DNA of 64,000 nucleotides, from contig CAVZAB010000025.1 of the NCBI GenBank assembly GCA_963773155.1, positions 1 through 64,000 of the forward strand, in the 5' to 3' direction. The notes under the pieces are model-generated. The model was not told the origin of the DNA and made no database searches. It was given only the letters and a program-made list of their open reading frames with translations. Positions 19,419-28,779 of the stretch are shown here, one piece after another. Source of the DNA: CAVZAB01 sp963773155 (GTDB lineage: Bacteria > Pseudomonadota > Alphaproteobacteria > Rhizobiales > Beijerinckiaceae). Position 1 is the stretch's first letter. Every line of letters begins with the position of its first letter. Both the position numbers and the translations under genes were made by a program.

Positions 19419-20699
19419 ATGTTCACAGTGCAGCAATCCCTTGATACGGTCCGGCAGAAACTGCCGGCGCTTCGGCTGTTTGTCGGGTCGACGGGCAGTC
19501 TGATGGTCGGCCTGGGGGCTCAGGCTGTCGCGTTCATTGTGTTGGCGCATGCATTCGGGCCAGTGCAATTCGGCAAGTTTATGACGGTCATGGCGGTGAC
19601 AAATCTCGTTGGCGTGTTCACCGGCCTTGGCTCGGGGGAGGTTCTGCGGCGCCTGGTTAGTCGTGACCGCTCACACTTTCCCGCGGCGATGGGCCATTGC
19701 CTCACGATGATTCTCCTGACTGGAACGCCCCTATGCATATTGGTTATTGTCGGCATGAGTTGGTTCGTCCAGGTTGCCGATAATCCCACCGATAATTTTC
19801 TCATCCTGCTGATGCTGGTGCCAAGCAACGTGCTGCTGACGTCCTTTGTCAATCAGGCGGAAACCGCGTTTCTTGCGCATGATGATTTTACCCGTGCCAA
19901 TGTCGTCAATAGTGGGTTCGGTCTTTCTCGTGGGCTTACCGTCATCGTGGCCTGCCTGGTCTTCGGCGTCTCTGACCTGCGCGATTTCGCAATCTGGTGG
20001 GCTGTGGTGAGCCTCGCTGCGGCAACGCTCAGTCTCATCGCGATTTGGCGTCTGGGGCGGCCGCGCTGGGGGCTGTTGCCTAACGAGATCTGGCTTGGCA
20101 GCAATCTCTCCCTTTCAAGTTTCCTTCTTGCCTTGCGGTCGAATATCGACATTCTCGTCCTGAATGCCGTTGCCGCGCCGCAATTTGTGGGCGTTTATGG
20201 GGCCGGCCGCCGGATCGTCAGCGCGGCTCTGGTCGTGCCAGGATCTTTCGACCGAATAATTTACGGTAAACTCGCTGTGGCCGGCAAAGGCGGACCATCG
20301 GCGACTTTGCCGCTTGCCAAAAAGTACCTTCTCTATGCCGTTGCAATCAGCGCACTGACCAGTCTTGGGCTTTTTGCCGTGGCGCCCTTGCTCCCAATGA
20401 TGTTTGGGCCGAGCTTCGGGGAATCGACTCGCGTGGTGCAAATCTTGTGCTGGACGCTGGTTACGACGGCCGTGCAATTTGTTGCCTTCGATGCGCTCAA
20501 TGCCGCTGAACAGCACAAGGTCACGGCCTTTGTCAGCGGCGGGGCGAACTTGATTGGGGCGCTAATGGTCATCGGCCTTGGCAGCCTATTCAAGAGTGAG
20601 GGCATCTATGCGGCGCTCTATCTGTCGGATTTTCTCAGAGGCGGCGCTCTTTGGTTGTCATTGATGCTTCTTGCGCGCAGACAGCAGCTAGGCCGGTGA
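19419..20699 (+). CDS. Polysaccharide flippase, Wzx-like (MOP/PST family)
   Basis: This 426-residue, highly hydrophobic protein has about 12 predicted transmembrane helices. It starts LFVGSTGSLMVGLGAQAVAF and contains the family pattern AHAFGPVQFGKFMTVMAVTN. Polysaccharide transporters of this type flip lipid-linked repeat units across the inner membrane. Together with the Wzc-like autokinase this indicates a Wzx/Wzy-dependent pathway, although no Wzy polymerase is visible in the window. The gene ends before a small membrane-protein gene on the same strand. Confidence 0.88.
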   Translation: MFTVQQSLDTVRQKLPALRLFVGSTGSLMVGLGAQAVAFIVLAHAFGPVQFGKFMTVMAVTNLVGVFTGLGSGEVLRRLVSRDRSHFPAAMGHCLTMILLTGTPLCILVIVGMSWFVQVADNPTDNFLILLMLVPSNVLLTSFVNQAETAFLAHDDFTRANVVNSGFGLSRGLTVIVACLVFGVSDLRDFAIWWAVVSLAAATLSLIAIWRLGRPRWGLLPNEIWLGSNLSLSSFLLALRSNIDILVLNAVAAPQFVGVYGAGRRIVSAALVVPGSFDRIIYGKLAVAGKGGPSATLPLAKKYLLYAVAISALTSLGLFAVAPLLPMMFGPSFGESTRVVQILCWTLVTTAVQFVAFDALNAAEQHKVTAFVSGGANLIGALMVIGLGSLFKSEGIYAALYLSDFLRGGALWLSLMLLARRQQLGR

Positions 20700-20860
20700 G
20701 GATGGGCGCGGCTTTGCACCACCATCGCGATCCCCGTTTTGCGACACGGCTGGCGTGTCGGGCAGCGCTGACCCGAAGCAGTCAGACTTAGCGATAAAAT
20801 TAACCCGGAATTAGTGAAATTTGGCCTATTCGAAAGCAGCACACTCGCGGGAGCGGCCAG

Positions 20861-21247
20861 ATGTTCCACAGCATTGCGGAATATAACAATTTCGAAATTG
20901 CCGTGGGAATTTTGGGCGCTCTAAGTGTCGCCAGCCTGCTGATTTTCACCAAGCATTTCGTCCCACTCCTATCGGCAATCATCCTTGGAAGCGTTGCTGG
21001 CGCGATCCTACTCGTGCCGGATTTTATCAACTATGCCGTCGTCGGCGGCTGCGTCGCGGGCCTTTTGCTGATCGTTGTCCATGAGGTCAGGGCACACCGC
21101 CGCGAGACTTTCGTCCAGGCGGAAATCGAACGACTTTCGGCCGCCCTATCCGATCTGGAGAATCGCAGTATCCTTATGGAGGTCAGAATGGCCGGTATGC
21201 GCCGGCCGGCTGCGCTCAAGATCGAGGAAATCGAGTCTGTCGCCTGA
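20861..21247 (+). CDS. Small three-helix membrane protein, paralogue of 28780-29154, unknown function
   Basis: The 128-residue protein has three hydrophobic segments (about residues 14-32, 35-53, 58-76) followed by a basic stretch (EVRAHRRETF) and a C-terminal amphipathic, probably coiled-coil, helix (EIERLSAALSDLENRSILME). It aligns along its whole length with the gene at 28780: both have N-terminal (S-[IL]-A-E-x-N-x-F-E-I), a PLL core, an NY-(A/S)-(V/I)-(V/I)-GGCVA helix and the LSDLENR/VSDLQNR tail. By the positive-inside rule the tail should be cytoplasmic. I do not recognise the family. Its position inside the EPS locus suggests a part in assembly or regulation. Confidence 0.75.
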   Translation: MFHSIAEYNNFEIAVGILGALSVASLLIFTKHFVPLLSAIILGSVAGAILLVPDFINYAVVGGCVAGLLLIVVHEVRAHRRETFVQAEIERLSAALSDLENRSILMEVRMAGMRRPAALKIEEIESVA

Positions 21248-21315
21248 GCGGACCGGCGCAAGCTCTGCCGTCACCTCGGCGAATCGGCCGGCGCTCAGGC
21301 TCGCAGGCCGCCACA

Positions 21316-22191
21316 TTACTCCTGTGCGCCGGTTGCAATGCGCATCAAATACTGGCCGTAGCTGCTTTTCAGCAACGGTTCGGCTAGTTGGAGGATCTGA
21401 TCGCGCGAAATGAAGCCCATGCGATAGGCGACCTCTTCGAGGCAGCCGATCTTGAGACCTTGACGCTCTTCGATCGTTCGGACGAATTGGGAGGCGTCGA
21501 TCAGCAATTCGTGCGTACCCGTATCGAGCCAGGCGAAGCCGCGCCCGAGCCGCTCGACCTGCAAACGCCCGTCCCGCAGATAGAGATTGTTGATGTCGGT
21601 AATTTCTAATTCGCCTCGCTCAGACAGCTTCAGCCGTTTGGCGTATTCGACAACGCGCTCGTCGTAGAAATAGAGTCCGGTAGCGGCAAAGTGCGATTTT
21701 GGCCGCTCCGGCTTCTCGACAATGCTCAATACTTTGCCGTTCTTGTCGAATTCGACAACCCCATAGGGCCGCGCGTCGGCAACTTGGTAGGCGAATATGA
21801 GTCCGCCGCTCTTGAGGGCGACCGACCTTTGCAAAGTGCCGCTGAGATCATGGCCGAAGAATATATTGTCGCCGAGAATGAGGCAGCATCGATCGCCACC
21901 AATGAAAGTCTCACCGATCAGGAAGGCCTGGGCGAGGCCGGCCGGCGTCGATTGGACGGCGTAGCTGATGCTAAGGCCCCATTGACTGCCGTCGCCGAGC
22001 AGGTTTTGAAAGCTCGGCTGATCATCGGGCCTTGTAATGATCAGAATGTCGCGAATGCGGGCCATCATTAGCGTCGACAAGGGATAGTAGATCATCGGCT
22101 TGTCATAGACCGGCAGGAGTTGCTTGCTGACGCCGCGGGTGACCGGAAACAACCGCGTTCCCGTTCCCCCGGCCAGGACGATTCCCTTCAT
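21316..22191 (-). CDS. rfbA: Glucose-1-phosphate thymidylyltransferase
   Basis: The protein has 291 residues, the normal length. It catalyses dTTP + glucose-1-phosphate to dTDP-glucose + PPi, the first step to dTDP-deoxysugars. The nucleotide-binding motif GIVLAGGTGTRLFPVTRGVS is at the N-terminus, followed by KQLLPVYDKPMIYYPLSTLM, CCLILGDNIFFG, and the C-terminal IGCLEEVAYRMGFISRDQI typical of RfbA/RmlA. It is downstream of rfbB on the same strand with a 150-base gap. The end products (rhamnose or other) cannot be told, because rfbC and rfbD are absent. Confidence 0.96.
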   Translation of the reverse strand: MKGIVLAGGTGTRLFPVTRGVSKQLLPVYDKPMIYYPLSTLMMARIRDILIITRPDDQPSFQNLLGDGSQWGLSISYAVQSTPAGLAQAFLIGETFIGGDRCCLILGDNIFFGHDLSGTLQRSVALKSGGLIFAYQVADARPYGVVEFDKNGKVLSIVEKPERPKSHFAATGLYFYDERVVEYAKRLKLSERGELEITDINNLYLRDGRLQVERLGRGFAWLDTGTHELLIDASQFVRTIEERQGLKIGCLEEVAYRMGFISRDQILQLAEPLLKSSYGQYLMRIATGAQE

Positions 22192-22342
22192 GCTGACCCC
22201 TGTGCTTTGCGTCCGGCAAGCCCCACGTTTCCGCCATGGTCTGGCCGCGGCCTTGGGTATTTTACCGTTGCGATGCCGCTCCGAGTTGCGAACCCCTTGT
22301 TCTACGACTGGCCACTATCGCCTGGATCGGGATGCGGCTGCA

Positions 22343-23407
22343 TCAGGCGCTGGCCTTCGACAGGCCGAGCCGCTGCCGGGCGGCATCGCGCTTGGTAAGC
22401 GGGCGCCACCAATTCTCGTTGGCGAGATACCATTCGATGGTGAGCCGAAGCCCTTGTTCGAAATCGACCGATGGCCGGAAACCCAGGCTGTTTTTGAGCT
22501 TGGTGCAATCGAGCGCGTAGCGAAAATCGTGGCCCGGCCGATCGGCGACGAAGCGGATGAGGCTGCGATGCGAGCGCCCGTTTTTTGCCGGGCAAATTTC
22601 GTCGAGGATCGCACAGATCCCTTCGACAACGGCGAGATTGGTCCGTTCGCTGCCGCCGCCGACATTGTAGCTTTCGCCGACCGTCCCGCTCGTCACAATT
22701 TGATGCAGGGCTTTGGCATGATCGGTGACAAATAGCCAATCGCGAATATTTTCGCCGCGTCCGTAAATCGGCAGTTCTTGGCCATCTAGGGCCTTGGTGA
22801 TCATCAACGGGATCAGCTTTTCGGGAAATTGATAGGCGCCGTAGTTGTTGGAGGCATTGCTGATGAGAATCGGCAGGCCATAGGTGTGGTGCCAGGCGCG
22901 AACCAGATGGTCGGACGACGCCTTGCTCGCGGCATAAGGCGACGTCGGCGCATAGGGCGTGGTTTCGCTGAACGCGCCATCCATGCCTAGGGTACCGAAG
23001 ACCTCGTCGGTGGACACATGGTGGAAGCGGAATGCCGTTTGGCGATCGGAAGGAAGTTCCCGCCAATAGCTGAAGGCCGCTTCCAGCATGGCATAGGTGC
23101 CGATTATATTGGTTGAAAGAAAGCCGCCCGGCTCGTCGATCGAGCGGTCGACATGCGTTTCGGCCGCAAGATTGATAATCGCGTCAGGCTGATAAAGAGC
23201 GACTAGCCGAGCAACCCCTGGGCGGTCGCAGATGTCGAGCTTTTGGAAAGCATAGCGTGCATGGCCGCGGACATTTGCCAGACTCCTGAGATCTGCCGCA
23301 TACGTGAGCTTGTCGATATTCAGGACATGGATTTCGGTATTTTCCACGAGGTAGCGGATGAGGGCAGAACCGATGAACCCTGCGCCTCCGGTCACAATAA
23401 TTTTCAT
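22343..23407 (-). CDS. rfbB: dTDP-glucose 4,6-dehydratase
   Basis: This extended SDR enzyme of 354 residues makes dTDP-4-keto-6-deoxyglucose. The NAD-binding motif GGAGFIGSALIRYL is at the start. The catalytic segment has HVSTDEVFGTLG (Thr-Asp-Glu) and the Tyr-Lys pair in SPYAASKASSDHLVRAW. The substrate-binding region reads SNASNNYGAYQFPEKLIPLM and later YGRGENIRDWLFVTDHAKAL. The ATG at 23407 begins directly at MKIIVTGG, so the longer upstream frame is rejected. It is divergent from the tandem-lyase gene. With rfbA it supplies the intermediate for a deoxysugar of the EPS. Confidence 0.96.
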   Translation of the reverse strand: MKIIVTGGAGFIGSALIRYLVENTEIHVLNIDKLTYAADLRSLANVRGHARYAFQKLDICDRPGVARLVALYQPDAIINLAAETHVDRSIDEPGGFLSTNIIGTYAMLEAAFSYWRELPSDRQTAFRFHHVSTDEVFGTLGMDGAFSETTPYAPTSPYAASKASSDHLVRAWHHTYGLPILISNASNNYGAYQFPEKLIPLMITKALDGQELPIYGRGENIRDWLFVTDHAKALHQIVTSGTVGESYNVGGGSERTNLAVVEGICAILDEICPAKNGRSHRSLIRFVADRPGHDFRYALDCTKLKNSLGFRPSVDFEQGLRLTIEWYLANENWWRPLTKRDAARQRLGLSKASA

Positions 23408-23678
23408 GCCGTCAGGGTCCTCGAGAAGATTGTTGCCTATTTCGACCCGGCGCTGCGAAATTTCAAGCGTGAATTGCTTGAATTGCGCTGCTGGGATCGT
23501 AGAATTTATTGACCATCCCGGCCAAGGAGGCCGGGGAGAGGAAGGCAAGTCTGCCGGCCAACCCTTCAGGCGGGTTTGCCGGCTCGGCGTAAGCTGATAC
23601 GGGCTGGCCATGCTTTCTTGCCTGCGCCAGACCGGACCGCCGGCCGGGCGCCTGCGCTTCACCTTGGGTGGGCACGAC

Positions 23679-25629
23679 ATGCCAATGCGATGCGCCGGAG
23701 TGAAAATTATCGCGGCAGGCCTGCTGTTTGGCGGTTTCGTCGGGGCAGCAGTCCTTGGCGCCGCCTTTGCCGCAGCGGCGAACAAGCCTAGTTTTGCCGG
23801 CCGATCGTGCCGGACCCAGTCTGCTGGTGCTCATGAAGCCTATCAGTTGGCGCCGCTTCCATCTCTGCCGGACGGTGTCACCGCGCTGACCGACTGGCGC
23901 GCCAACCCGAAAAGCGGGGGCTGGTATGGCGCCCAGATCATGGATGGCTGTCGGATACGCCTCGATGAGGCCGTTTCCACCTGGCATGGAAAGCCGGCAG
24001 CGCGGATCGAGGTCAATCCCGGCGATGATCCGCTGGCGCTTGGCTCGAACAGCGAACGCGCTGAAATGATGAGCCTTCAAGACAATACCGGGCGGCAGAT
24101 ATTGGAGACGGCGTCAAGCGGGACGCAGTTTTACGCGACCAGCTTTTCATTTCCCGAAAATTGGCGTGGGCAGCAATTACCGTGGTCCGCCTTCGCGCCA
24201 CTCGATTGCTCGGATGGCAGCGGGAATCAATGCAACAGCTGGTCGTTTGTCCTGCAATTCTACGGCTGGGGGGCATTGGCGGCGGCGCAAACCTCGCCGA
24301 ACGGACCGCAGTCTTTCTTGCTGACGATCGGCGACGAAGAAATCCCCTTTAACGACGGTGGCCGGCTTGCCCTGGGTAAGTGGATCGACCTCGTTTTTCA
24401 GGTGGACTGGGGTTCTGGCTACATTTCGGTCTGGCGTCGGGACGAGGGTGAAGCCGGCTTCCGGCAGGTGGTAAGCGGCAAGGCGGCTCCGCCTTCTAAG
24501 GGGGTCTATCTCAAGCAGGGCCTCTATCGAGGCGGCAATGTTGGCGAACGAACCGATGTTCTTTGGATGGGGCCGACTGCGCGGGGCAATTCTTTTGCAG
24601 CCGTCGAACTTGCCGCCTTCGGCACTTCGAGCGGCGGGCCAGTTGCGGCCAATTGCACCTTCAACGGCAGGACGGTCGTTTCTGGCGAGGCTGTGACAGC
24701 CTTTGCCGCACGTGCCGCTTCTGACGGTCAGACTTGTTTCGGTGAACGACGGGTGTGCAAGGACGGCGTGCTTTCGGGGTTGAATAATTTCGATAATTGC
24801 GCTGGCCCTTTGGCTTCACGAACCTGCCAGGGCAAGGGCACGACCACCGAGGTCTATCACCTGCCGCCAGCGCGAGTGCCAGGCGGTGCGGTGAGTTTCC
24901 TTTCAAATTGGGAACAAGCGCCGAAATCTGGTGGCCTTCTGGGGCTCCAGGCCATGGACGAATGCCGGATCCACAAGGACCAATCCATGCGCACCTGGCA
25001 CGGCAAGCCCGCGGCGAGAGTCGAGGTCAATCCCGGCGATGACCCGATCGATTCCGGCGGCGAACGGGCCGAATTATTGTTCATGCAGGACCAGAGGGGT
25101 GCGGCGATTCAGGAAACACGGGCCGCGGGCACGCAATTTTATGCGTTCAGCTATTATTTTCCGACCAGCTGGGACGGGACGCAAATTCCCGGCGATTTCG
25201 GACAGCTGGTCCGTCGTGATGCAATTTCATCCCGATAATGCCGGCGGTCCCCTGATCGGGCTCGGGGCAGGCAGACATGGCCCCGGCCAGCCACAGGTCT
25301 ATTGGTTTGATGCAGGCTCGCGCCATCTCTTTTCGGATGGCGGCCTAATCGCTCTCGGAAAATGGACGGATTTCGTTCTGTCCATCGATTGGGGAAAGGG
25401 CAATGTTCAGCTCTACCGGCGCGACGAGGGGCAGAAGAATTTTAGCCAAGTGGTCAAATTCGTTGATCCCACTATTCTGCCGGCGGCTTCCACCTATTTC
25501 AAGCAAGGCCTCTATCGAGGGGCCAGCGTGAACGGCCGCAGCGACATATTGTGGATCGGTCCGGTGGCGCGCGGCACAAGTTTCGCGGCGGTTGAGGCGG
25601 CGGCATTCGACACCAACAACGGCCCTTGA
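23679..25629 (+). CDS. Exported protein with two polysaccharide-lyase domains and a Cys-rich linker (one frameshift)
   Basis: A Sec signal peptide (hydrophobic IIAAGLLFGGFVGAAVLGAA, Ala-rich cleavage site) precedes two similar ~260-residue jelly-roll lyase domains of the same type as in 2278-5776. Matching landmarks in both are TWHGKPAAR(I/V)EVNPGDDP, (S)ERAE, GTQFYA.S, WS(F/V)V(L/M)QF, W..GYISVWRRDEG / WGKGNVQLYRRDEG, and YLKQGLYRG / YFKQGLYRG. A short linker of ~60 residues carries regularly spaced Cys (ANCTFNGRTVVSGEAV, TCFGERRVCKDGVLSGLNNF). One extra G at about 25191 shifts the frame in domain 2; with it removed the protein is ~650 residues. It is convergent with the algD/GT4 pair. Inferred role: periplasmic or extracellular EPS trimming. 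Confidence 0.78.
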
Positions 25630-25640
25630 GGTGTCCCTGT

Positions 25641-26849
25641 TCATTTTCCTGCAAACAGGGCGTCATAGGCCGCTAAGAGTTTCGGTGCCACGTATTTCCA
25701 CTCGAGCTCGGTGACAACGCGGTTGCGGCCAAAGGAACCCATTCGCATGCGGCGCTCCGGATCGTCGAGCAATTCGACGATCTTTTCCGCCATATCGATC
25801 TCGTCGTTGCGCTTGGCATAGACCGAGGCTTCTTCGGCCGAATAGCGACCCTCGGTCAGGTCAAATTGGACGATCGGCTTGCCGAGTGCCATATATTCCA
25901 TGATCTTGTTCATGGTTGACTTGTCGTTCATGTCGTTAGCGACGTCGGGGTTCACGCACAGGTCGGCGGTGTTGAGCATTGCCAAAAGCTGTTCGTCGGG
26001 AACCCGGCCGGTGAAGGTCACGTAATCGGCGATACCGAGTTCCTCGGCATAGGCCTTCATCGTGTCGAGCGAGGTCCCCCCGCCGACCAAACCGAAATGG
26101 ATATCGGTACGGCCCATTTTGCCGATTATATGGGCTGCGGCGCGCAACAGATAATCAATGCCCTCCTGCTTGCCCATCACGCCAACATAGCCGACGAGAT
26201 ATTTGCGTCCGTGCTTGAGGGACTCGACCGGCGGAACGATCCGCAGGCGGTCGAGTTTCGGCCCGCTGCGTACGACGAAGACCCGGTCCGGATTCATGCC
26301 GCCGCGCTCTACCGCGATGCGCTTGTAGGATTCGTTGGTCGCTATCGACACATCGGCAGTTTTGAATGTCAGGCGTTCAAGCAGAACCATAAGCTTATAA
26401 AACAGATCCCGGCGACCGAATTTCGCCTCGTAGAGTTCGGGATTGATGTCGTGGTGGTCGAATAGGAATTTCTTACCCAAAAAGATTTTGAAGAAGCCGC
26501 CGACAATAAAAATGAGATCTGGCGGGTTGCAGGCGTGAATGGCATCGAAGCCGCGCGCGAAATAGACCTTCCAGGCCAGGACTGATTCCCAAAACAGCGT
26601 ATAGGCATATTCCACGGCATAGCCCAGGGCGCCCTCGGCTTCGAGCGGCAGATTGTGCCGGTAGATGTGAATGCCATCGATAATCTCGAATGTCTTTTCA
26701 TATCCCTTACCTGTCGGACAGATGATCGAAACCTCGTAGCCGGCCTCGCGGAGGGTTGTCGATTCCTGCCAGACACGCCGATCAAACGGCGAGGGAAGAT
26801 TCTGGACGATGATGAGAACGCGTCGTGGCTTACCAGCAGATGCCATCAT
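25641..26849 (-). CDS. Glycosyltransferase family 4, coupled to the algD-like gene
   Basis: The protein has about 402 residues from the ATG at 26849. The GT-B N-domain begins RRVLIIVQNLPSPFDRRVWQ, with IHACNPPDLIFIVGGFF and LFDHHDINPELYEAKFG; the C-domain has YLVGYVGVMGKQEGIDYLLR and the donor-binding segment VNPDVANDMNDKSTMNKIME. The longer frame reaching 26951 lies inside the upstream gene and has an Arg/Ser-rich junk-like N-terminus, so the later start is chosen. It overlaps the dehydrogenase stop by ~20 bases, indicating coupling. It may transfer the sugar acid made by that dehydrogenase, but this is inference. Confidence 0.88.
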   Translation of the reverse strand: MMASAGKPRRVLIIVQNLPSPFDRRVWQESTTLREAGYEVSIICPTGKGYEKTFEIIDGIHIYRHNLPLEAEGALGYAVEYAYTLFWESVLAWKVYFARGFDAIHACNPPDLIFIVGGFFKIFLGKKFLFDHHDINPELYEAKFGRRDLFYKLMVLLERLTFKTADVSIATNESYKRIAVERGGMNPDRVFVVRSGPKLDRLRIVPPVESLKHGRKYLVGYVGVMGKQEGIDYLLRAAAHIIGKMGRTDIHFGLVGGGTSLDTMKAYAEELGIADYVTFTGRVPDEQLLAMLNTADLCVNPDVANDMNDKSTMNKIMEYMALGKPIVQFDLTEGRYSAEEASVYAKRNDEIDMAEKIVELLDDPERRMRMGSFGRNRVVTELEWKYVAPKLLAAYDALFAGK

Positions 26850-28143
26850 AGCGTCCAGCTTCACTCTTGTTTGGGACGATCCGAACCAGGTCGACGACGA
26901 TCTGGTGGGGCTTAATTCGCTCGAGAATGGTCTGGAACTCCTTTGCGCCATTGCCGATGACCACGATGTCGGCGAATTCCAACACGTCTTCCATCCGCTC
27001 GACCATCAAATTCGAAATGTGGGGAATATGATTGAGAATATAGTCCCGGTTGGCGCCGGTAAGAGCTGCCAGGTTGACGTTACGATCATAGAGTTTCAGT
27101 TCGTAGCCCTTTCCGATCAGCGCCTCAATCACTTCGACCAGCGGCGATTCCCGCAGATCGTCTGTGCCAGCTTTGAAGGCGAAGCCGAGAATGCCGACGC
27201 GTCGCTTGCCCTTGGTGGTCACCATGGTCAGGCCTCTTTGAATCTGACGCTCGTTGCTCGGCATCAGCGCATTGAGAAGCGGCAGATCGAGATCGAGACT
27301 GCGCGCTTTATAGGTGAGGGCGCGAACGTCCTTGGGCAGGCACGAGCCACCGAAGGCAAAACCTGGCTTCATATAGCTCGGCGACAGATTGAGTTTGGTG
27401 TCCTTGCAGAAAATCTCCATGACCTTGTGCCCGTCGATGCCGAGCGATTTGCACAGATTGCCGATTTCATTAGCGAAGGCCACTTTGACGGCGTGCCAAT
27501 TATTGTCGGTATATTTGACCATTTCCGCCGTCTCCAAGTCGGTACGAATGAGCGGCGCATTCATTTTCTCGTAGAGTTCGACAAGCAAGGCGCCAGCTCC
27601 GGCATCGATTTCGCCGATCACGGTTTTGGGCGGATTGTAGTAATCATAGACCGCCGTGCCCTCGCGCAGGAATTCCGGATTATTGCAAACCCCAAAATCA
27701 CGGCCAGCCTTCTTTCCCGAATGCTGTTCGAGGGTCGGGATGATCGTGCTGCGCATCGAGCCCGGCAGCATGGTGGAACGGGCCACAACGACGTGAAAGC
27801 CTGGTTTTCGCTTCAGCGCAGTGCCGATTTCCTCGCAGACGCGACGGACATAGGAAAGATCCAGGTTGCCATTGAGCTGCGAAGGGGTGCCGACGCAAAT
27901 CAGCGAGATTTCACTGCCGAGAACCGCTTCCTCGGCATTGGTGGTGGCGCGCAGGGCGCCTTTTTCAACGGATTTGGCGACCATATCGCCAATATCCTTT
28001 TCGATGATCGGGGTTTTCCCGCGGTTGATGAGATCGACCTTCGTCGGGTTCGTATCGACACCGATCACCGTGTGGCCGTCGTTTGCTAGGCATCCAGCCG
28101 AGACGACGCCGACATAGCCCATACCGAAAATACTGATCTTCAT
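26830..28143 (-). CDS. GDP-mannose 6-dehydrogenase, AlgD-like
   Basis: The protein has 437 residues. It belongs to the UDP-Glc/GDP-Man dehydrogenase family, oxidising a nucleotide sugar twice with NAD to the uronate. The NAD motif is FGMGYVGVVSAGCLANDGH. The catalytic Cys lies in YMKPGFAFGGSCLPKDVRAL (about residue 267, close to the AlgD position). From memory the text resembles AlgD more than UDP-glucose dehydrogenase: SICVGTPS-like N-region, LGFAFKAGTDDLRESPLVEV, and the terminal GICW. The ATG at 28143 has GGAGAG upstream. GDP-mannuronate is therefore the likely product; UDP-glucuronate is the alternative. Confidence 0.88.
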   Translation of the reverse strand: MKISIFGMGYVGVVSAGCLANDGHTVIGVDTNPTKVDLINRGKTPIIEKDIGDMVAKSVEKGALRATTNAEEAVLGSEISLICVGTPSQLNGNLDLSYVRRVCEEIGTALKRKPGFHVVVARSTMLPGSMRSTIIPTLEQHSGKKAGRDFGVCNNPEFLREGTAVYDYYNPPKTVIGEIDAGAGALLVELYEKMNAPLIRTDLETAEMVKYTDNNWHAVKVAFANEIGNLCKSLGIDGHKVMEIFCKDTKLNLSPSYMKPGFAFGGSCLPKDVRALTYKARSLDLDLPLLNALMPSNERQIQRGLTMVTTKGKRRVGILGFAFKAGTDDLRESPLVEVIEALIGKGYELKLYDRNVNLAALTGANRDYILNHIPHISNLMVERMEDVLEFADIVVIGNGAKEFQTILERIKPHQIVVDLVRIVPNKSEAGRYDGICW

Positions 28144-28779
28144 AGAACTCTCCACCAAGGCGGCATGACTTCAAGCTAGTAGAGATTTATTTCGGTTTAA
28201 TTCGATCCTCGTCCACGCGAGGTGACTTGCGGCCTTGCACCGCACCGGCAATGCCGCCTCGCCATCCCGCCGCCATGATCCGTGCCGCAGCGCTTCGCCC
28301 GCTTATGTGAACTGGTTCACACTGGTTTGTTGGTGCTATTGCTAAGGGCGAGCTCAGCCCCGCTCCGACGGGCGGCATATAGTGTATTGAAAATAATGAT
28401 TTTTCACCACCTTATTGGGGATTCACCACCGTATTGGGGCGTCGAATGGGGTGGCATACCAGATCTGAGCGATCTGACGGATCATCGCAACCATTTTTTC
28501 TAGCATCGCGCGTTCACAGGTTTGAGCGGCGGTCTTAACCACATTTATATTGGTTGCCACGCCGTCGCATCATTTCACTCGTTTGGAGCAGCCGCGCAAT
28601 GCTTGCAAGGCTTGCGGGTTAGGTGTGGTCTGCGCCGTGGTTGCAATCTCGCCGGCTTGCGGGCAAGCTCGATTGCCACGTGAATGGATTGTCGAGAATA
28701 TTTTTTGACATGAAATCTTAGCAAGAAGTTAACGCGTAATCTTATTAAAGTCAGATTCGCGAATTGCAGGAGCGATTGG
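28144..28779. other. Intergenic regulatory region with a short tandem repeat
   Basis: About 635 bases separate the leftward algD-like gene from the rightward small membrane-protein gene. No ORF is supported. AT-rich patches occur at ~28380-28420 and ~28690-28760, and a 19-base imperfect tandem repeat sits at 28402-28439. Divergent promoters are likely. Confidence 0.5.
28402..28439 (+). repeat. Two tandem copies of a 19-base element
   Basis: Each copy reads ttcaccacc, then c/g, then tattgggg plus one base. The copies are adjacent and differ at the position after ttcaccacc and in the final base. The spacing of about two helical turns would suit cooperative binding of a regulator between the divergent EPS genes; no matching site elsewhere was found by eye. 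Confidence 0.55.

Noticed and set aside
26809..28089. Long plus-strand ORF of 426 codons
   Set aside because: It lies antisense to the AlgD-like dehydrogenase, whose motifs are intact. The plus-strand product has no motif or ribosome site and its openness follows from codon bias on the other strand.
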